DNA of 64,000 bases from Halichoerus grypus (taxonomy: Eukaryota; Chordata; Mammalia; Carnivora; Phocidae): contig NC_135718.1 in assembly GCF_964656455.1 (NCBI RefSeq), forward strand, positions 126,519,093-126,583,092. Direction: 5' to 3'. Shown here in pieces: positions 31,491 through 42,743 of this stretch. The translations under genes were made by a program, and so were the position numbers. Under the pieces are notes generated by a model. That model saw nothing but the letters and a program-made list of their open reading frames with translations, was not told where the DNA came from and did not search any database. Positions within the stretch are counted from its first letter, which is position 1. Each line of letters starts with the position of its first letter.

Positions 31491-31707
31491 GGGCGCCTGA
31501 GTGGCTCAGTCGTTAAGCGTCTGCCTTCGGCTCAGGTCATGATCCCAGGCTCCTGGGATGGAGCCCCACATCGGGCTCCCTGCTCCGCGGGAAGCCTGCT
31601 TCTCCCTCTCCCACTCCCGCTGCTTGTGTTCCTGCTCTCGCTATCTCTGTCTCTGTCAAATAAATAAATAAAATCTTAAAAAATAAAAAAATAATAAAAA
31701 AATAAAA
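31491..31707 (+). mobile_element. SINEC, young subfamily, exact TSD
   Basis: GGGCGCCTGAGTGGCTCAGTC then GTTAAGCG (one-base deletion). Long AAATA/AATAAAAA tail. TSD AGAAATCACAGGAAG at 31476-31490 and 31708-31722. Confidence 0.97.
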
Positions 31708-31722
31708 AGAAATCACAGGAAG

Positions 31723-31995
31723 GCTTATTCTCTAGGTATTCTGCCTATCATAGAACATGAAATTGCTCATGCAATAGTATTCTGTTTTAAAGCTATAGAT
31801 AAAAAGAGGGACATGCAATGCGATGTTGTAATCCCTTCCAGTGCATCTAGGAACTGATCTGATCGGCCTTCCTTGTGCTCCATGAGATAAACATTATCAT
31901 CCAACTTATAAAATGAATCCTTGCATTCTAAATAAATCAATCTTGGTTATTCCCCTTAAGAACATATACTGGTGTGCATATAAACAAAGACAGGA
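31723..31995. other. Unannotated sequence
   Basis: Nothing recognised. Confidence 0.4.
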
Positions 31996-32012
31996 TTTGC
32001 TAAATTATTATT

Positions 32013-32208
32013 ATTTTTTTTAAAGATTTTATTTATTTATTCGACAGAGAGAGATAGCGAGAGCAGGAACACAAGCAGAGGGAGTGGGAGAGGGAGAAGC
32101 AGGCTTCCCGCGGAGCAGGGAGCCCGATGCGGGGCTCGATCCCAGGAGCCTGGGATCATGACCTGAGCCGAAGGCAGACGCTTAACGACTGAGCCACCCA
32201 GGCACCCC
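32013..32208 (-). mobile_element. SINEC, antisense, young subfamily, exact 17-bp TSD
   Basis: Head side ACGCTTAACGACTGAGCCAC has the one-base deletion. TSD TTTGCTAAATTATTATT at 31996-32012 and 32209-32225. Confidence 0.98.
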
Positions 32209-32327
32209 TTTGCTAAATTATTATTGATAGTCACGGGCAAAAGAGCCATATCAGAGGAGGCATATTCCACGCTCTCACCACTATCAGAAGTTCATACTGT
32301 TTTACTTTGTAATATTCCTGGTTTCTC

Positions 32328-32475
32328 AGGGTACCTGGGTGGCTCAGTCGGTTCAGTGTCCTACTCTTGATTTTGGCTCAGGTCATGATCTCAGGATCAT
32401 GATGAGATCGAGCCCCATGGAGCCTGCTTAAGATTCTCTCCCTCTCCCTCTGTCCCTCCCTATCTCTTAAAAAAA
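32328..32475 (+). mobile_element. SINEC, older subtype, internal deletion
   Basis: GTACCTGGGTGGCTCAGTCG head. The body is shortened between GAGCCCCAT and GGAGCCTGCTTAAG. Flanks GGTTTCTC at 32320-32327 and 32476-32483. Confidence 0.93.
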
Positions 32476-32483
32476 GGTTTCTC

Positions 32484-33989
32484 TCCTCCAGTAGCCAGAG
32501 AGCCTCAACTGTAGACCTGAACTAGCTAAATCAGACACCACTCGCTGTATTTCCAGCCAAGCGAGACAAATGAACTCTGTTCACTCAGCTGGACCTCCAG
32601 GTAGAGCTCCCCTTGCTCTACCCTTTTCCATGGATTGCTTTGCCCCCCCAAGCAGGATAAGACCAGGGAACATGCAGCTGCAGTTCCAAAGTTCCAGTAC
32701 CCACAGGGAAATGACACTGTAGGAGACTCATCTGATAATCTTCCCAAAACAGGAGTCACAGATCAGAAGAATCTACTTTCACAAATGCCCGCAGTAGTTA
32801 TAGATTCACCTCCAAGGTCTGCTGTCAGGCCAACCCCATAGCAAAGGAAAGCACTTGGAAATTGTTCTAAATGCCGCATGCATTTAAAAAGTAAATAAAC
32901 ATGATCATCTTCAAAACAACAACATTAGAAATTTAATTTCTAACGCTTAAATTAAAATTGTTTGGTCGGAGGTACAGTATAATGCTTCCAAACCATTATC
33001 AGGTTCATATGCAAGACAGAGAAGAGAACACATTAGCCATCAATGTTTCAAATTTTGCCATAGGCAAGTCTAGGACAGAACCTCCAGAATTTCTAAACTC
33101 CTTAGTCAGGTTACTAACAACTATTACCTGTAAGCCTGTTATTCTTCAGCTAAAAATGTCCTCCAAGATAAACTGGAAGACAGCTAAATCTTTTCAATAT
33201 TTACCTGCAATGACTCCTTATTCCTGATGACAGTTATATTGAATGTGGTTGCTTTGCTAATAGGCAGTGAAAGGACATTCCAGAACAACTGAGCCATAAA
33301 GACACCAACACAACAAATACTTGGTATCACCACGTGGTCTATCATGCACAAATTAAAGTTATTGAATCCTCAAGAGACAGATAGTAAAACTGATAGGAAG
33401 GAATGCTAACTACAGCAGGAAATGTAAATATACTGCTTTAAAGGGAGATCGAGAGAGATCAAACTGGGAAATGCATCTATACGAGAAACCAGTTTAGCAT
33501 CAGCAATTAGTAAAACAACATTTAATAAAATGAATAAAAGCAATTTAATATCAACAATTCATATCGACAATTAAAACCTAGATAGACTACTTCACAATCT
33601 TTAAAATCGGCACCTCATCTCCTGGTATATATTAACCAATGGCTTTTCTCACTTGGACTTTGCGAAGTTAAAAAAAAAAAAATCAGAAGAATAAAACTGT
33701 TCTCATAAAGCCTTTTCTCTGCTGGAACTGCAGCCCCACCATTCAGCTGGCTGCTCAGGCCCCTGGCCCCGTGAGCACCGCACCACCAAGACCGGCAGGT
33801 TTGACCTCCTGCACGCCATATTTCATCTAACACAGAGGCCATAGGTTACTGGATGCACCACTGTCTTGTGTGCCTCTAAGAAACAAAACCTCCACCAAAT
33901 CTAAGCCTTATCACAATTTCAGAGATGAAAATATGACACGTATACATTTCAGAATTGGTGTAACATGGTATGTGGTAAATCTTAGTTCC
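32484..33989. other. Unannotated sequence
   Basis: About 1.5 kb, AT-rich from 32860. No family or exon was recognised. A GC-moderate pocket lies at 33715-33840. Confidence 0.45.
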
Positions 33990-34635
33990 TTCTGATCCCA
34001 ACGTCGCCACCCTAATCCAGACCCCCTTATATCTCACCTGGACACGTCTACCTCGTCCCCTTTATTCTTGACCCCTCCAGTCCAGTCTCCGCTGGCAAAG
34101 TGACAAATTTTACAATACAAATCTGATTATTCTTGGCTCCAAAATTTTCAGTGACTTCCCCATGCCCTCAGCATTGAGATCCAGCTCCTTCAGGGAGCCT
34201 GACTCCTATCATCTCTCCAGCCTCATCTCCAGCAGCTTCTCGGTCAATTTCTCACCTCCAACTGTATCTGACCCCTTTCAGTTCCTCAAACACCACACTC
34301 TCACCCACCCCTCAACCTCCATACACTCAACTCCCTCTGTGGGCTCATGATCCTTCTTTTTACTTGGTTAACTCCTGCCTATCTGTCTTGTCCATCTTGT
34401 CTGTAAAAACCCTCCTTGACCACTCTCCCCTGAGAACAGATCCCCTCCCGTATGCTTCAATACTCTGCACTACCCCTACATAGCACTTCGTGTACCCGGA
34501 ATGATTTACTTAATTATTAGCTTAATTATGTACCTTTCCAACTTTAAGTTCTAGGACAACAGAGATTCATTTTAATCAGAACTGATTTCCCAGTGTCTGG
34601 CACAGTATTTGGTCCATGTTTGTTGATTGACCAAA
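33990..34635 (+). mobile_element. LINE-2 3' region, sense, long copy
   Basis: The CT-rich text follows L2: ACAATACAAATCTGATTATT, AATTTTCAGTGACTTCCCCAT, ATCCAGCTCCTTCAGGGAGCC, AACTTTAAGTTCTAGGACAAC, CAGTGTCTGGCACAGTATTTG and TTTGTTGATTGA. Non-coding. Confidence 0.85.
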
Positions 34636-34744
34636 AAAAAAAAAATCTTAGATGATGGCTAATGCAGTTCTCCGGGGCACTGTTTGGCAAAAACTAGTTT
34701 TTGCTGCAAAATGGTAATAGGTGCTTTAAGGTAGAGGTTCTCAA

Positions 34745-34830
34745 AGGGTGCCCTGGGCATACAGTAAGCATTTAATAAACGGCATGATGTTACTGCTGAT
34801 TATAATGACAATGGCAAAGGTGACAATAAT
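34745..34830 (+). mobile_element. Possible MIR 3' end, sense
   Basis: GGGCATACAGTAAGCATTTAA then TAAACGGC resembles the MIR terminus. Confidence 0.4.
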
Positions 34831-35559
34831 ATAAGAAATAACATGTCATATCTATTCAAAAGGATTCACTTTTTAAAATACTCCATGATTGAGCTCTTTG
34901 TAGTTTTTATCCAGACAGATGTCTAAGCGTGACCTCTCATAACTGTACTAGTCATTGATTCTAAAATCCCAGGACAGGAAAAACGTCCCAGGACCAGTTT
35001 AAAAGGCCGATGATCAACAACTACCATTGACAACAAATGCTGTCAATGAAGTATATTCTCTCTTCAGTTATAAGGATAAAAATTTATTATCTGCAAATGT
35101 AACACAAGAATAATATTTGCTGTGTCTTTTAAATTCTAAACTATAAAAAGCATAGAACATAAGCTACTAGAAAGAAATTTCTTTTCTCATTTGCCAACCC
35201 CAATGTTATCTGGTGGTTTGCAACAGAACAGGTGTTCCCCAGGTAAACATTCCCTGGGCACACAGTGTAACTGTTTCATATCAGAGAGTCCCCAGCTGAC
35301 CATCATGTTCCTAGCCCATTACTTGGAATTTGCAATGAATTTTCCCACAGACATTAAATTCTAAGACACGGTCTTGGTAATTCATACCAATTGTACTGTG
35401 GTATGCTATAACACATTGTGGATTAATAGGCTTTGTGTACTATGATATGATGTGAAACACTGAGATTAAATGGGCTTTATGAGTTCACTTTAGAACCTGG
35501 ACACATTGTCTAATACCGTTTCTCTGAGAAAATAGGTTCCAGGGCACAGGAAGCCCAGA
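34831..35559. other. AT-rich unannotated sequence
   Basis: Nothing recognised. Confidence 0.4.
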
Positions 35560-36101
35560 AGCAATGCAAACACAAGTCCCTCCCCACTTTCTCCCTGCCC
35601 CATCCCTTTATCATCACCCCACTCGGCCACAGCCCAGGGGGAGCAGCATCCCGGCAGCCCCCTGGGTGCCCTTTGGAACATCAGTCTCCACCCAGAGCCC
35701 AGGCAGCCACAATTTCCTTACCTTTCACCTCTCACACTTTACCAAAACATTAATAAAACTGCTCTTCACCGTCATCCGACCCTGGGAAACCTCACCCTGC
35801 TTATGGCCCTCCCACCATCGGTTCCCTTCATTCAGCATCAGCCCTGGCTCCATCCTTTACTGCTCCCTTAAACCATCTCGGAAAGGAAAACATGCTTCCC
35901 AAACCCTCCTTTCGCTGTCCCCCCCCCACCACCAACAGTTTTGCTCAGGCTGCTGCTCCCTTCTGTCTCAGTTCTGTCTGTCTCCAATCCATCCTTCCAG
36001 GGATTCTACCCATCCCAGATCCTACCACATTTCTGACACCTCCTACCACAGCCTACCTGACCAGCTCCTCACATGCACTCACCTCATTCTGCCTTGGATT
36101 T
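35560..36101 (+). mobile_element. Pyrimidine-rich segment, possibly upstream L2
   Basis: CT-rich plus strand leading into a recognisable L2 3' end beyond the SINE pair, so it is probably the same L2 copy. The 217-codon frame at 35564-36217, one of the longest in the window, is proline/serine-rich, has no domain and runs into the SINE. Confidence 0.45.
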
Positions 36102-36486
36102 ATTTTCTTTTCTTCTTCTTCTTTTTTTTAAATTTTCTTTATTTTTTAGAGGGTAGGGGCAGAGGGAAAGGGAAAGAGAATCTTAAAAGCAGCACGGATC
36201 CGGGAGGCAGGGCTTGATCTCACAACCCTAAGATCATGACCTGAGCTGAAATCAAGAGTAGGAGGCTTAGAGATGCTGGGGTGGCTCAGTTGGTTAAATC
36301 TGCCTTTGGCTCAGGTCATGATCCCAGGGGCCTGGGATCAAGTCCCACATCCCACTCCCTGTGCCGCGGGGAGCCTGCTTCTCCCTCTGCCTGCCGCTCC
36401 CCCCTGCTTGTGCTCTCTCTCGCTCTTCTCTGACCAAAAAAAAAAAAAGATAGGAGACTTAACCCACTGAGCTACCCAGGCGCCCC
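36102..36486 (-). mobile_element. SINEC, antisense, split by another SINE
   Basis: Left part 36102-36271 (AGATCATGACCTGAGCTGAAAT side) and right part after 36448 (CTGAGCTACCCAGGCGCCCC). The exact TSD CTGCCTTGGATTT at 36089-36101 and 36487-36499 brackets the whole. Confidence 0.95.
36272..36448 (+). mobile_element. SINEC nested in an opposite-strand SINEC
   Basis: GATGCTGGGGTGGCTCAGTT head, CT body, A tail. Local duplication of GTAGGAGGCTTA (upstream) and ATAGGAGACTTA (downstream) is its TSD within the host SINE. Confidence 0.95.
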
Positions 36487-36489
36487 CTG

Positions 36490-36650
36490 CCTTGGATTTT
36501 TAATACTTATTACCTGTCTTTCCATCTTTCTTTTAGAGTTCCTTGAGGACAGGCACAGCTTCTTTATGGTGTCTGGATCCCTGCATTCCCCTCCCCACCA
36601 CCCCCCAACACACACCCACAGCACCTGGCTCACTATAATGGTATGTGAAT
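36490..36650 (+). mobile_element. LINE-2 3' end, sense
   Basis: AGAGTTCCTTGAGGACAGGC followed by CACAGCACCTGGCTCACTAT, the L2 tail. Confidence 0.7.
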
Positions 36651-36925
36651 GCAATAGGAGTCAGCCGTCCAGTGTCTCCCTCAGTCTAGAAAGAGGCAGA
36701 AGGACATTATGGAACAATATCTGGGACCCAATAAGAAAAAAAATGTGAAATAGTGTCAATGGGAAAAGAAATCGAGGTGTGACCAGCAGAATAGTAAGAC
36801 AGAAATCCAACAGTTCTCTTCTGGAACCATCAGCATATGAATCCGGAAGAGAAAATGCTCCATTTTGGTATCTGAAGGAAATAATACTAACAGACAATGA
36901 TTTTGCCCTCAGGAGGTGCTATACC
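36651..36925. other. Unannotated sequence
   Basis: Nothing recognised. Confidence 0.4.
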
Positions 36926-37110
36926 TCCATGTAAAGGGCATCCCAGGCATGCCCCTTCATTCTCATAGCCACCCTATTACCTTCATTTTACATAGGAGGA
37001 AACTGAGGCATCCACAGTTAATTAACTGGCCTCGGGTTACACAATTAGCAGGGCAGAGCCAGGATTTGAACCTTTTCCCGGATCCAAACTCAGCGACTAA
37101 TTCAACTACC
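36926..37110 (-). mobile_element. MIR, antisense
   Basis: TTACATAGGAGGAAACTGAGG, GGTTACACAATTAGCAGGGC and AGAGCCAGGATTTGAACC follow MIR. Confidence 0.85.
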
Positions 37111-37240
37111 TGTTTACTGCACAGTTTGTTTATTGTTGTTTTTTTTTTTTAGTTTTTACAGCCTATTTGCAGGCTGTGGGGCAGAAGTCACCACCCACTG
37201 AGAGATAAAGAAATCAGGCATTCCTTCCACTCCTTGAGCG

Positions 37241-37261
37241 CCCCCCCCCCCCCCCCCCCCC
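37241..37261 (+). repeat. C(21) homopolymer
   Basis: Twenty-one C bases flanked by GAGCG and GCCCC. Length in any one assembly is suspect. Confidence 0.95.
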
Positions 37262-37299
37262 GCCCCAGGCTCCTGCCTGGCTGTGGGTGAGCGGCCTTA

Positions 37300-37430
37300 A
37301 GTCTTCCAGCAAACCCAGGAGCTAGGTATAAACGGAAACTGAGCCGGGGCAAATAACCCGCTCAGAGTCACACAGCCCACGGTTTCAAAGGCAAGCTGCT
37401 GATGCTCCGAATCCATGCTTCAGGGCACCG
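37300..37430 (-). mobile_element. Probable MIR, antisense
   Basis: AAACGGAAACTGAGCCGGGG and CGCTCAGAGTCACACAGCCC are MIR-like. Diverged. Confidence 0.55.
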
Positions 37431-37930
37431 ACGGCCACAGGCTCCCCCGAGGTCCCCGCCAGAGAGACTGAGTCTGACGGCCCCTCTGCAGTCAGCCGGG
37501 GGGGCGGGGGCGCGGGACCCTTGCTCACCTGCAGTGCGGTGAGAACACCCCCTACCTCACCAGGTGGTGGAAAGGATGAAACAGAATAAAGAACGCGGTT
37601 GCCTACAACACAATAAACAGTCAAGGACAACCCTCAGCCCTTCCCTCTGTTAGTCTGTGCCATTTTACTTATCACTTACGGTGGATCAACCTCGTTCCTC
37701 TTTAAAATAGATGGTTTTCTCTGAGATCCATGGAAGTCTGCAAAAATGCAGAAGAACACAGTGAGATGGAGGAAAAAGAATTTCCTTTCTCTCTATTGAT
37801 CACCCTTTTCCCCACTTTCTCGAGAAATTATTTACAACTCAAAATGACACCACAATGCATTATAAATAAAAAGCGTACCAAACAAATAACGAAGTCGCAG
37901 CCCTCGGGAGTTTACAAGTAGGCTATGTTA
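37431..37930. other. Unannotated sequence
   Basis: A GC-rich start (37430-37530, with a G-rich GGGGGGGCGGGGGCGCGGG tract) falls to AT-rich. No exon was recognised. Confidence 0.4.
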
Positions 37931-38410
37931 GTATTTGCAAAGTGCCCCGAGTGCCTTAGCGGCTAATTAACATCTTGGGTTTGTTTTCTCAAATTCCAGC
38001 CCATTGTTTCCCCTGTGAGCGCAATCCGAAGCCTTCGCCCCTAACGCGCTGCTGCCTGCATCTTCCTGCCAATAAAACCGCTTAAACCACAAGAGGTTAA
38101 AACAATTAATATTAGATGAAACCCCTCCGCGCCGAGGTTCCGGGGCCCGCGCAGCCCCGCGCTCTCCCGGCTGCACGGTCCCCGCGGCGCGGGCCCTGGA
38201 GGGAGTCCCGGAGCCGCCGCGCCCCGCAGGCTCGGCTGGGCGGCTTAGCTCCCCCTGGGGGGCGAGCTCTTGCAAAAGGAAAACCGAAAACGAGCAGATG
38301 CTTATCTGACACGCTGTGGCCTGGGAAGAATCGCAGTCAGACTGCAGCAATCCATTAGGTACACGGGCCGGCCGGCACTGCTATTTTTAGCGCGACTTTT
38401 ATTTACATAT
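37931..38410. promoter_or_regulatory. Candidate CpG-island enhancer/promoter
   Basis: Bases 38128-38264 carry 22 CpG in 137 bp, unlike anything nearby. Flanking AT-rich DNA has strong motif matches: homeodomain TAATTA (37964-37969), RUNX AACCACAA (38085-38092), GATA TTATCT (38302-38307), MEF2 CTATTTTTAG (38381-38390) and forkhead TATTTAC (38400-38406). No transposon was recognised from about 37430 to 39560. No exon is evident. Frames through the island are composition artefacts. Confidence 0.5.
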
Positions 38411-39560
38411 TTCAAGAATTACTATCCTGATGATGGTACCTGTTAGAAAGGTCACGATCTCTCCAAAGGAAGTTCTGGATTTCCCTCCTCTGGTGCTCTA
38501 GAAACCCATCACCAACAAATCCCCCGCTCCTGTTTCAGACCCAGGCTTGCTGAGAAAGAGAAAGGTGTTTGAGGTGGGTCTCCCGCCCCGGGCAGATGTT
38601 AAGACCAGACGCCCATCACCCATGGGGAGTCAAAATTAGAACTTCGGTTTCCTTTGTATTATTACCCTCATCAGGAAGAATTCCTACATTTAGGCATACT
38701 TAGTGTTCTTGCTTTTTGATCGATGATCTTATTATGGACGCTTATTAAAAAGCCCCAAATCAGAGATCTGCTGGACGTCTCCTAGACTTATCCAGCTGGA
38801 ACCGCAGGGCAGAGAGCAAGTGAGAAGCGGCTTTCAAACACTCAGACCTAGCCCCGGGTGCAGAGTGGAGAGGTTGTAGATCCGGCCTTGCTTCGAACAA
38901 GGGCTCCCCGCTGGTAGACAACTGGATTGGATGATGCATGCCAACACCAGTAGGAGGGTGGGGGTGGTTAATACATTGACAATTCTTGTGGCACACTCCA
39001 GGTCTTGTGCGAAACGGAGGGGAATGTTCTTTTCAGCATTCTTTTCTAACAGGAGAAGAGCCATTTCTCACTGTGCAAGTACCTCGCGGGGATTCCCATT
39101 AAATAAAACTGCTTGACGATGACCTAATTTGTTCGTTCAAGAGGATAAACTCTTCCTATCCATACATTATTGTTGTTATGGTTTCCATTGTTAAATTATA
39201 CAGAAAAGGCCCAAGCCTATTTTAGAAATGAAACGTTTTCAGAACATGAATCTTAATGAGATCCTTACACTAAATTGTGTATTTAGTGAGAATGGTATCA
39301 TTTTAGCTGCCTCTTTATATTTTCACAATATGTAATCCTCAATGCACTTTTAAAAAATTATTGTAAAATGTATTTTCTTATAACGTGTTCATTCACTACC
39401 ATAGACCTCCCTGTTGCCTTTTTGGTCTTAGGTTATTAAAAAAAAAAAAAAATCTCCAAAATAAACCCTTTGGTAGTCTTCTGTCTTCCCTATATCTACT
39501 TTTCCTTCATAAAACTTGTCCACTTTTCCTTGGATAAAGTGTTTTCAAACAGGAACAAAT
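38411..39560. promoter_or_regulatory. Transposon-free stretch beside the CpG island
   Basis: No recognisable repeat apart from an A(15) run near 39437-39451. Mixed AT-rich and CpG-bearing segments (38760-39130) look like conserved non-coding DNA. Contains ACATTGACAATTCTTGTGG near 38974, a SOX-like pair. Confidence 0.3.
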
Positions 39561-39569
39561 ATACAGACA

Positions 39570-39850
39570 AGTGCTTCCCAACGTGTAGTTCTTAGAACAC
39601 GGGTCCTACGAGACCCTCCCTGGAAAGAAAGTTGACCAGTGCATTTGGGGAACGCCTCACATTCTCCCCATCCAAGGTTTACAAATCACATTAAGTCTTA
39701 CCGTCAAGAAACCTGCTGAACTTGGCTTAGCCCGGCATTTCTCAAATTTATTTGCATAACCCTTTTCCAAGCAAGGCTTATTAATAGGCTGCGGAACTTT
39801 TATTTCTAGGATTACACTTTGGGAATTAGTGATTGAGACCATCTAATATA
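39570..39850. mobile_element. Possible old DNA-transposon remnant
   Basis: The phrase TTCCCAACGTGTAGTTCTTAG and the later GGCATTTCTCAAATTTATTTG resemble hAT-type MER elements. The family and borders are unsure. Confidence 0.3.
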
Positions 39851-40477
39851 TAGAATAATTATAGATCAGATAAAACTGAGGTAAGTCAAGCTGCAGCATA
39901 AGAATTTTTTTAAAGAGGAATCTGAACTTAATTGCTATTTGTGAATTTCATAAATCCACCGTGTTAAAAAAATAATGATGCCTTAAATACGTAGGTGATT
40001 AAAGGCTGTGTGAGAACCCTGAAACTACACAGAATACGAAGGTTCCAGAAATATCCCTTTTATCCCATGGGAACTATAATCCAAAGTGTGGTAGATTCCA
40101 TATTTGTTGACTCAGCCTCTCCATCGGTCCCAACACATTGGGAATATTTAAAAATAGTCCCCATAGATATACACTCCCGTGGTGCTCTTAGAAGGGAATT
40201 CAGTGCTCAGGAGAAAGGGCCACCCAGTCCAAACCTGTTCTATGGCCTGAGCCCCCACCTTTGCCCCCCAAAGATAACCATGCACCCCAATAGGATCTAT
40301 GCTACCAGAAGATCTGCATGGTTGACAAGTCTTTTGTGCATTTTCTATCCCTTATGGTAGAGCTATCAGACAAAAACACACAAACATCATTCTTGAGAAC
40401 AAGACAAACTAGCAGCCTAAAGGCCCTGCAAACTGTGGCCCATCTGGACCAATTGGTGTTTAATGAAAACTTTTCAT
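39851..40477. other. Unannotated sequence
   Basis: Nothing recognised. The 121-codon frame at 39995-40360 has no domain. Confidence 0.4.
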
Positions 40478-40489
40478 AAAAGGAGTCCG

Positions 40490-40972
40490 GGGGTGCCTGG
40501 GTGGCACAGTCTAAGTACCCACCTCTTGGTTTCCACTCAGTTTGTTATCTCAGGGTGGTGAGATCTACCCCCCGCCCCACCGCCCCCAGCCAGCTTTCAG
40601 GTGCCGCACTCAGGGCCGAGTCCGCTTAAGACTCTTTCTTCCTCACCCTCTGCCCCCTCTCGTCCGTGCTTGCGCGCGCTCTCTCTCTAAAATAGATAAA
40701 TAAGTCTTTTATTTTTTAAAATATTTTATTTATTTGCTTGACAGAGAGAGAGTGAGGGACAACAAGCGGAGTCGGGGGTAGAGGGGTGGGGTGGGGGGTG
40801 GGTAATGGCAGAGGGAGAGGAAGCAGGCTCCCCGCTGAGCAGGGAGCCCAATGCCAGGCTCCATCCCAGGCCCCCCCCCCCCCCAGGATCATGACACCGG
40901 GTGAAGGCAGCGGCTCAACTGACTGAGCCACCCAGGTGCCCCAGATAAATAAGTCTTTAAAAAAAAAATAAA
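40490..40972 (+). mobile_element. SINEC, older subtype, split in its tail by another SINE
   Basis: GGGTGCCTGGGTGGCACAGT head with a C-rich expansion in the body. The A-rich tail is interrupted at 40710 by an antisense SINE. Outer flanks AAAAGGAGTCC and AAAAGGAACTCC form its aged TSD. Confidence 0.93.
40710..40942 (-). mobile_element. SINEC nested in the tail of an opposite-strand SINEC
   Basis: AAATATTTTATTTATTTGC at left and ACTGAGCCACCCAGGTGCCC at right. A G-rich expansion at 40775-40803 and a C run near 40870-40884 enlarge it. The exact TSD AGATAAATAAGTCTTT at 40694-40709 and 40943-40958 is made of the host's tail. Confidence 0.96.
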
Positions 40973-42118
40973 AGGAACTCCAGGTGTGTCAAGCACTTGG
41001 GCTAATAGGAAGTGGGGAGCATACAAATGAAAGGGGTTGCATCTAGTCCTTCTCAATCAGATATCCTCCAGAAAGTGAAAGAGAAGCATTTACATTAAAA
41101 CACTTAACAAAGTGCCCTTTTATACCCCTACGGATCCATGGCTCCCAAATAGCACTGTCTTCCCCACATTCACATATTAAGGCACAAAAGGTAACATGAA
41201 TATAACTAAGAAATTATGCATTACATTTGTCTTGTAATCTTCACAACACTTAGCAGAAAACTAGGCAAAAAAATAGATGCTCCATAAATACTAATCAATT
41301 GATTAATTAAATGACCAACTAATGGCCCTTTCAAAATCACGTATTATCCGAGAGAAGCTCGACTTATACCCTGAACACTTAGTTCTTGTTTAACCACAGG
41401 AGATTATTTTCTATTTCAGGGGAGACTCACAGTTTAAACTGGACTGTGAAAAATGAATCCACACAGGCTGGCAAATATTTCTTAAGTTCTATTCCACCCA
41501 CAAAATTTGCATTATGTCTATTGATATTTGTCAAATGCCACCAGGCCCTTTCTATCATCTTCTCTCACACAAAACAGCCTGGAACTGGGCATATCTGCTC
41601 TCTGTTGCCTAATAATTATGAATTTTATGGAAACTTTTTGAGGCAATAGAAATAATAGGCAAAATATATTTCATTTAAGCCCATCAAATGATTGCTTTTT
41701 AAGGTCTGATGCTTGACTTGTTGAAGATAGAAACACAAGCTTAATTTCATCACTAAGAATTACTAGGATCACAGAACATATACCATTAAACACATGGGTT
41801 TATCCTGAGAAATTTCACCATAATCAGCCATATTAACACCCAGAATCTGCTACTTAAAATGCTTATATTTGAATTGACTAGATATGTTTAAAGTAGAGAA
41901 ATTATCCAGTGTGCCTCTGGTTAAGAATTCGTAGCAAACATCGTGCTTCTCATACTTTCACAGAAAATGAAAGTGATAATTATCAAAATAAAAATCGGAA
42001 TCTGCATGTGTCAGACAACTTCCCCCTTTTCTGTTATTTTCAACCCCCCACGGAGTAGAAGAACTGAAAGTTATCTTTTGGTGTTGGTTCAAAGAAACTA
42101 TTTTTCCGTTCAAACAAA
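40973..42118. other. AT-rich unannotated sequence
   Basis: About 1.1 kb with no recognised transposon. Includes a perfect palindrome TGATAATTATCA at 41974-41985. Confidence 0.4.
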
Positions 42119-42129
42119 GTAATTTCTTT

Positions 42130-42245
42130 TTTTTTTTATTTTTTATTTATTTTTAAAATAATCTCTACACCCGATGTGGGGCTCGAACTCACGACCCCTC
42201 AATCAAAGGTGGCACGCTCCACTAACTGAGTTAGCCAGGTACCCC
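42130..42245 (-). mobile_element. Short SINEC subtype, antisense, exact TSD
   Basis: AATAATCTCTACACCCGATG, GGGGCTCGAACTCACGACCC and CTGAGTTAGCCAGGTACCCC. TSD AGTAATTTCTT at 42119-42129 and 42246-42256. Confidence 0.95.
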
Positions 42246-42256
42246 AGTAATTTCTT

Positions 42257-42728
42257 AAGGCAGTTAGTATAGTATATAAACAATGACACTATGTAGTAAA
42301 ATGAAGTACTAATCACAGGTGGGGAGAGTATATCCTATTTAAAGTATGTGCTTTTGATTCAATCAATGATCAAGCTGTGTGCCTTTCTGGCATGGGACTC
42401 GAACAAAAGGATACTACATGTTGTCTTTCAATGTTATGTGACCTTAAAGGCCAGGACTGCTCATTCCATCCAGGTCTATTCCTCCAGGAATATTTTAAGG
42501 TGGTTTGAGGGGACACATCCCCACAATCTGTCCAAGCCAAAACAAGGTTACTGATGGGTTTTGACATCCTTACATTTTACCCTTGGAAGTTCTGTCTGGT
42601 CAGGAAAATGGGACGGCTACAGGCTGGTGTTTATGCTGCCACCTCTTGGCCTTATGAGGAAATACATCACAGGAAGAGGGTAGGAGAACTCTGTTGCGTG
42701 TTGTCTTTATGTTGTTTTTTATCAGGGT
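42257..42728. other. Unannotated sequence
   Basis: Nothing recognised. Confidence 0.4.
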
Positions 42729-42743
42729 CAGTAAATGCTTCTT

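Noticed and set aside
35564..36217. 217-codon open frame on the plus strand, the longest I examined
   Set aside because: Proline/serine-rich translation of a pyrimidine-rich L2-like region. It runs into an antisense SINE (FFFFFF from poly-T), with no domain and no exon context.
37967..38350. Three overlapping frames through the 38.1-kb CpG island
   Set aside because: Arg/Pro/Gly/Ala-rich in all frames, the usual artefact of a CpG island.
40490..40972. Possible CpG island from GC-rich stretch near 40560-40680
   Set aside because: It is the expanded body of an old SINE. CpGs are those of the SINE.
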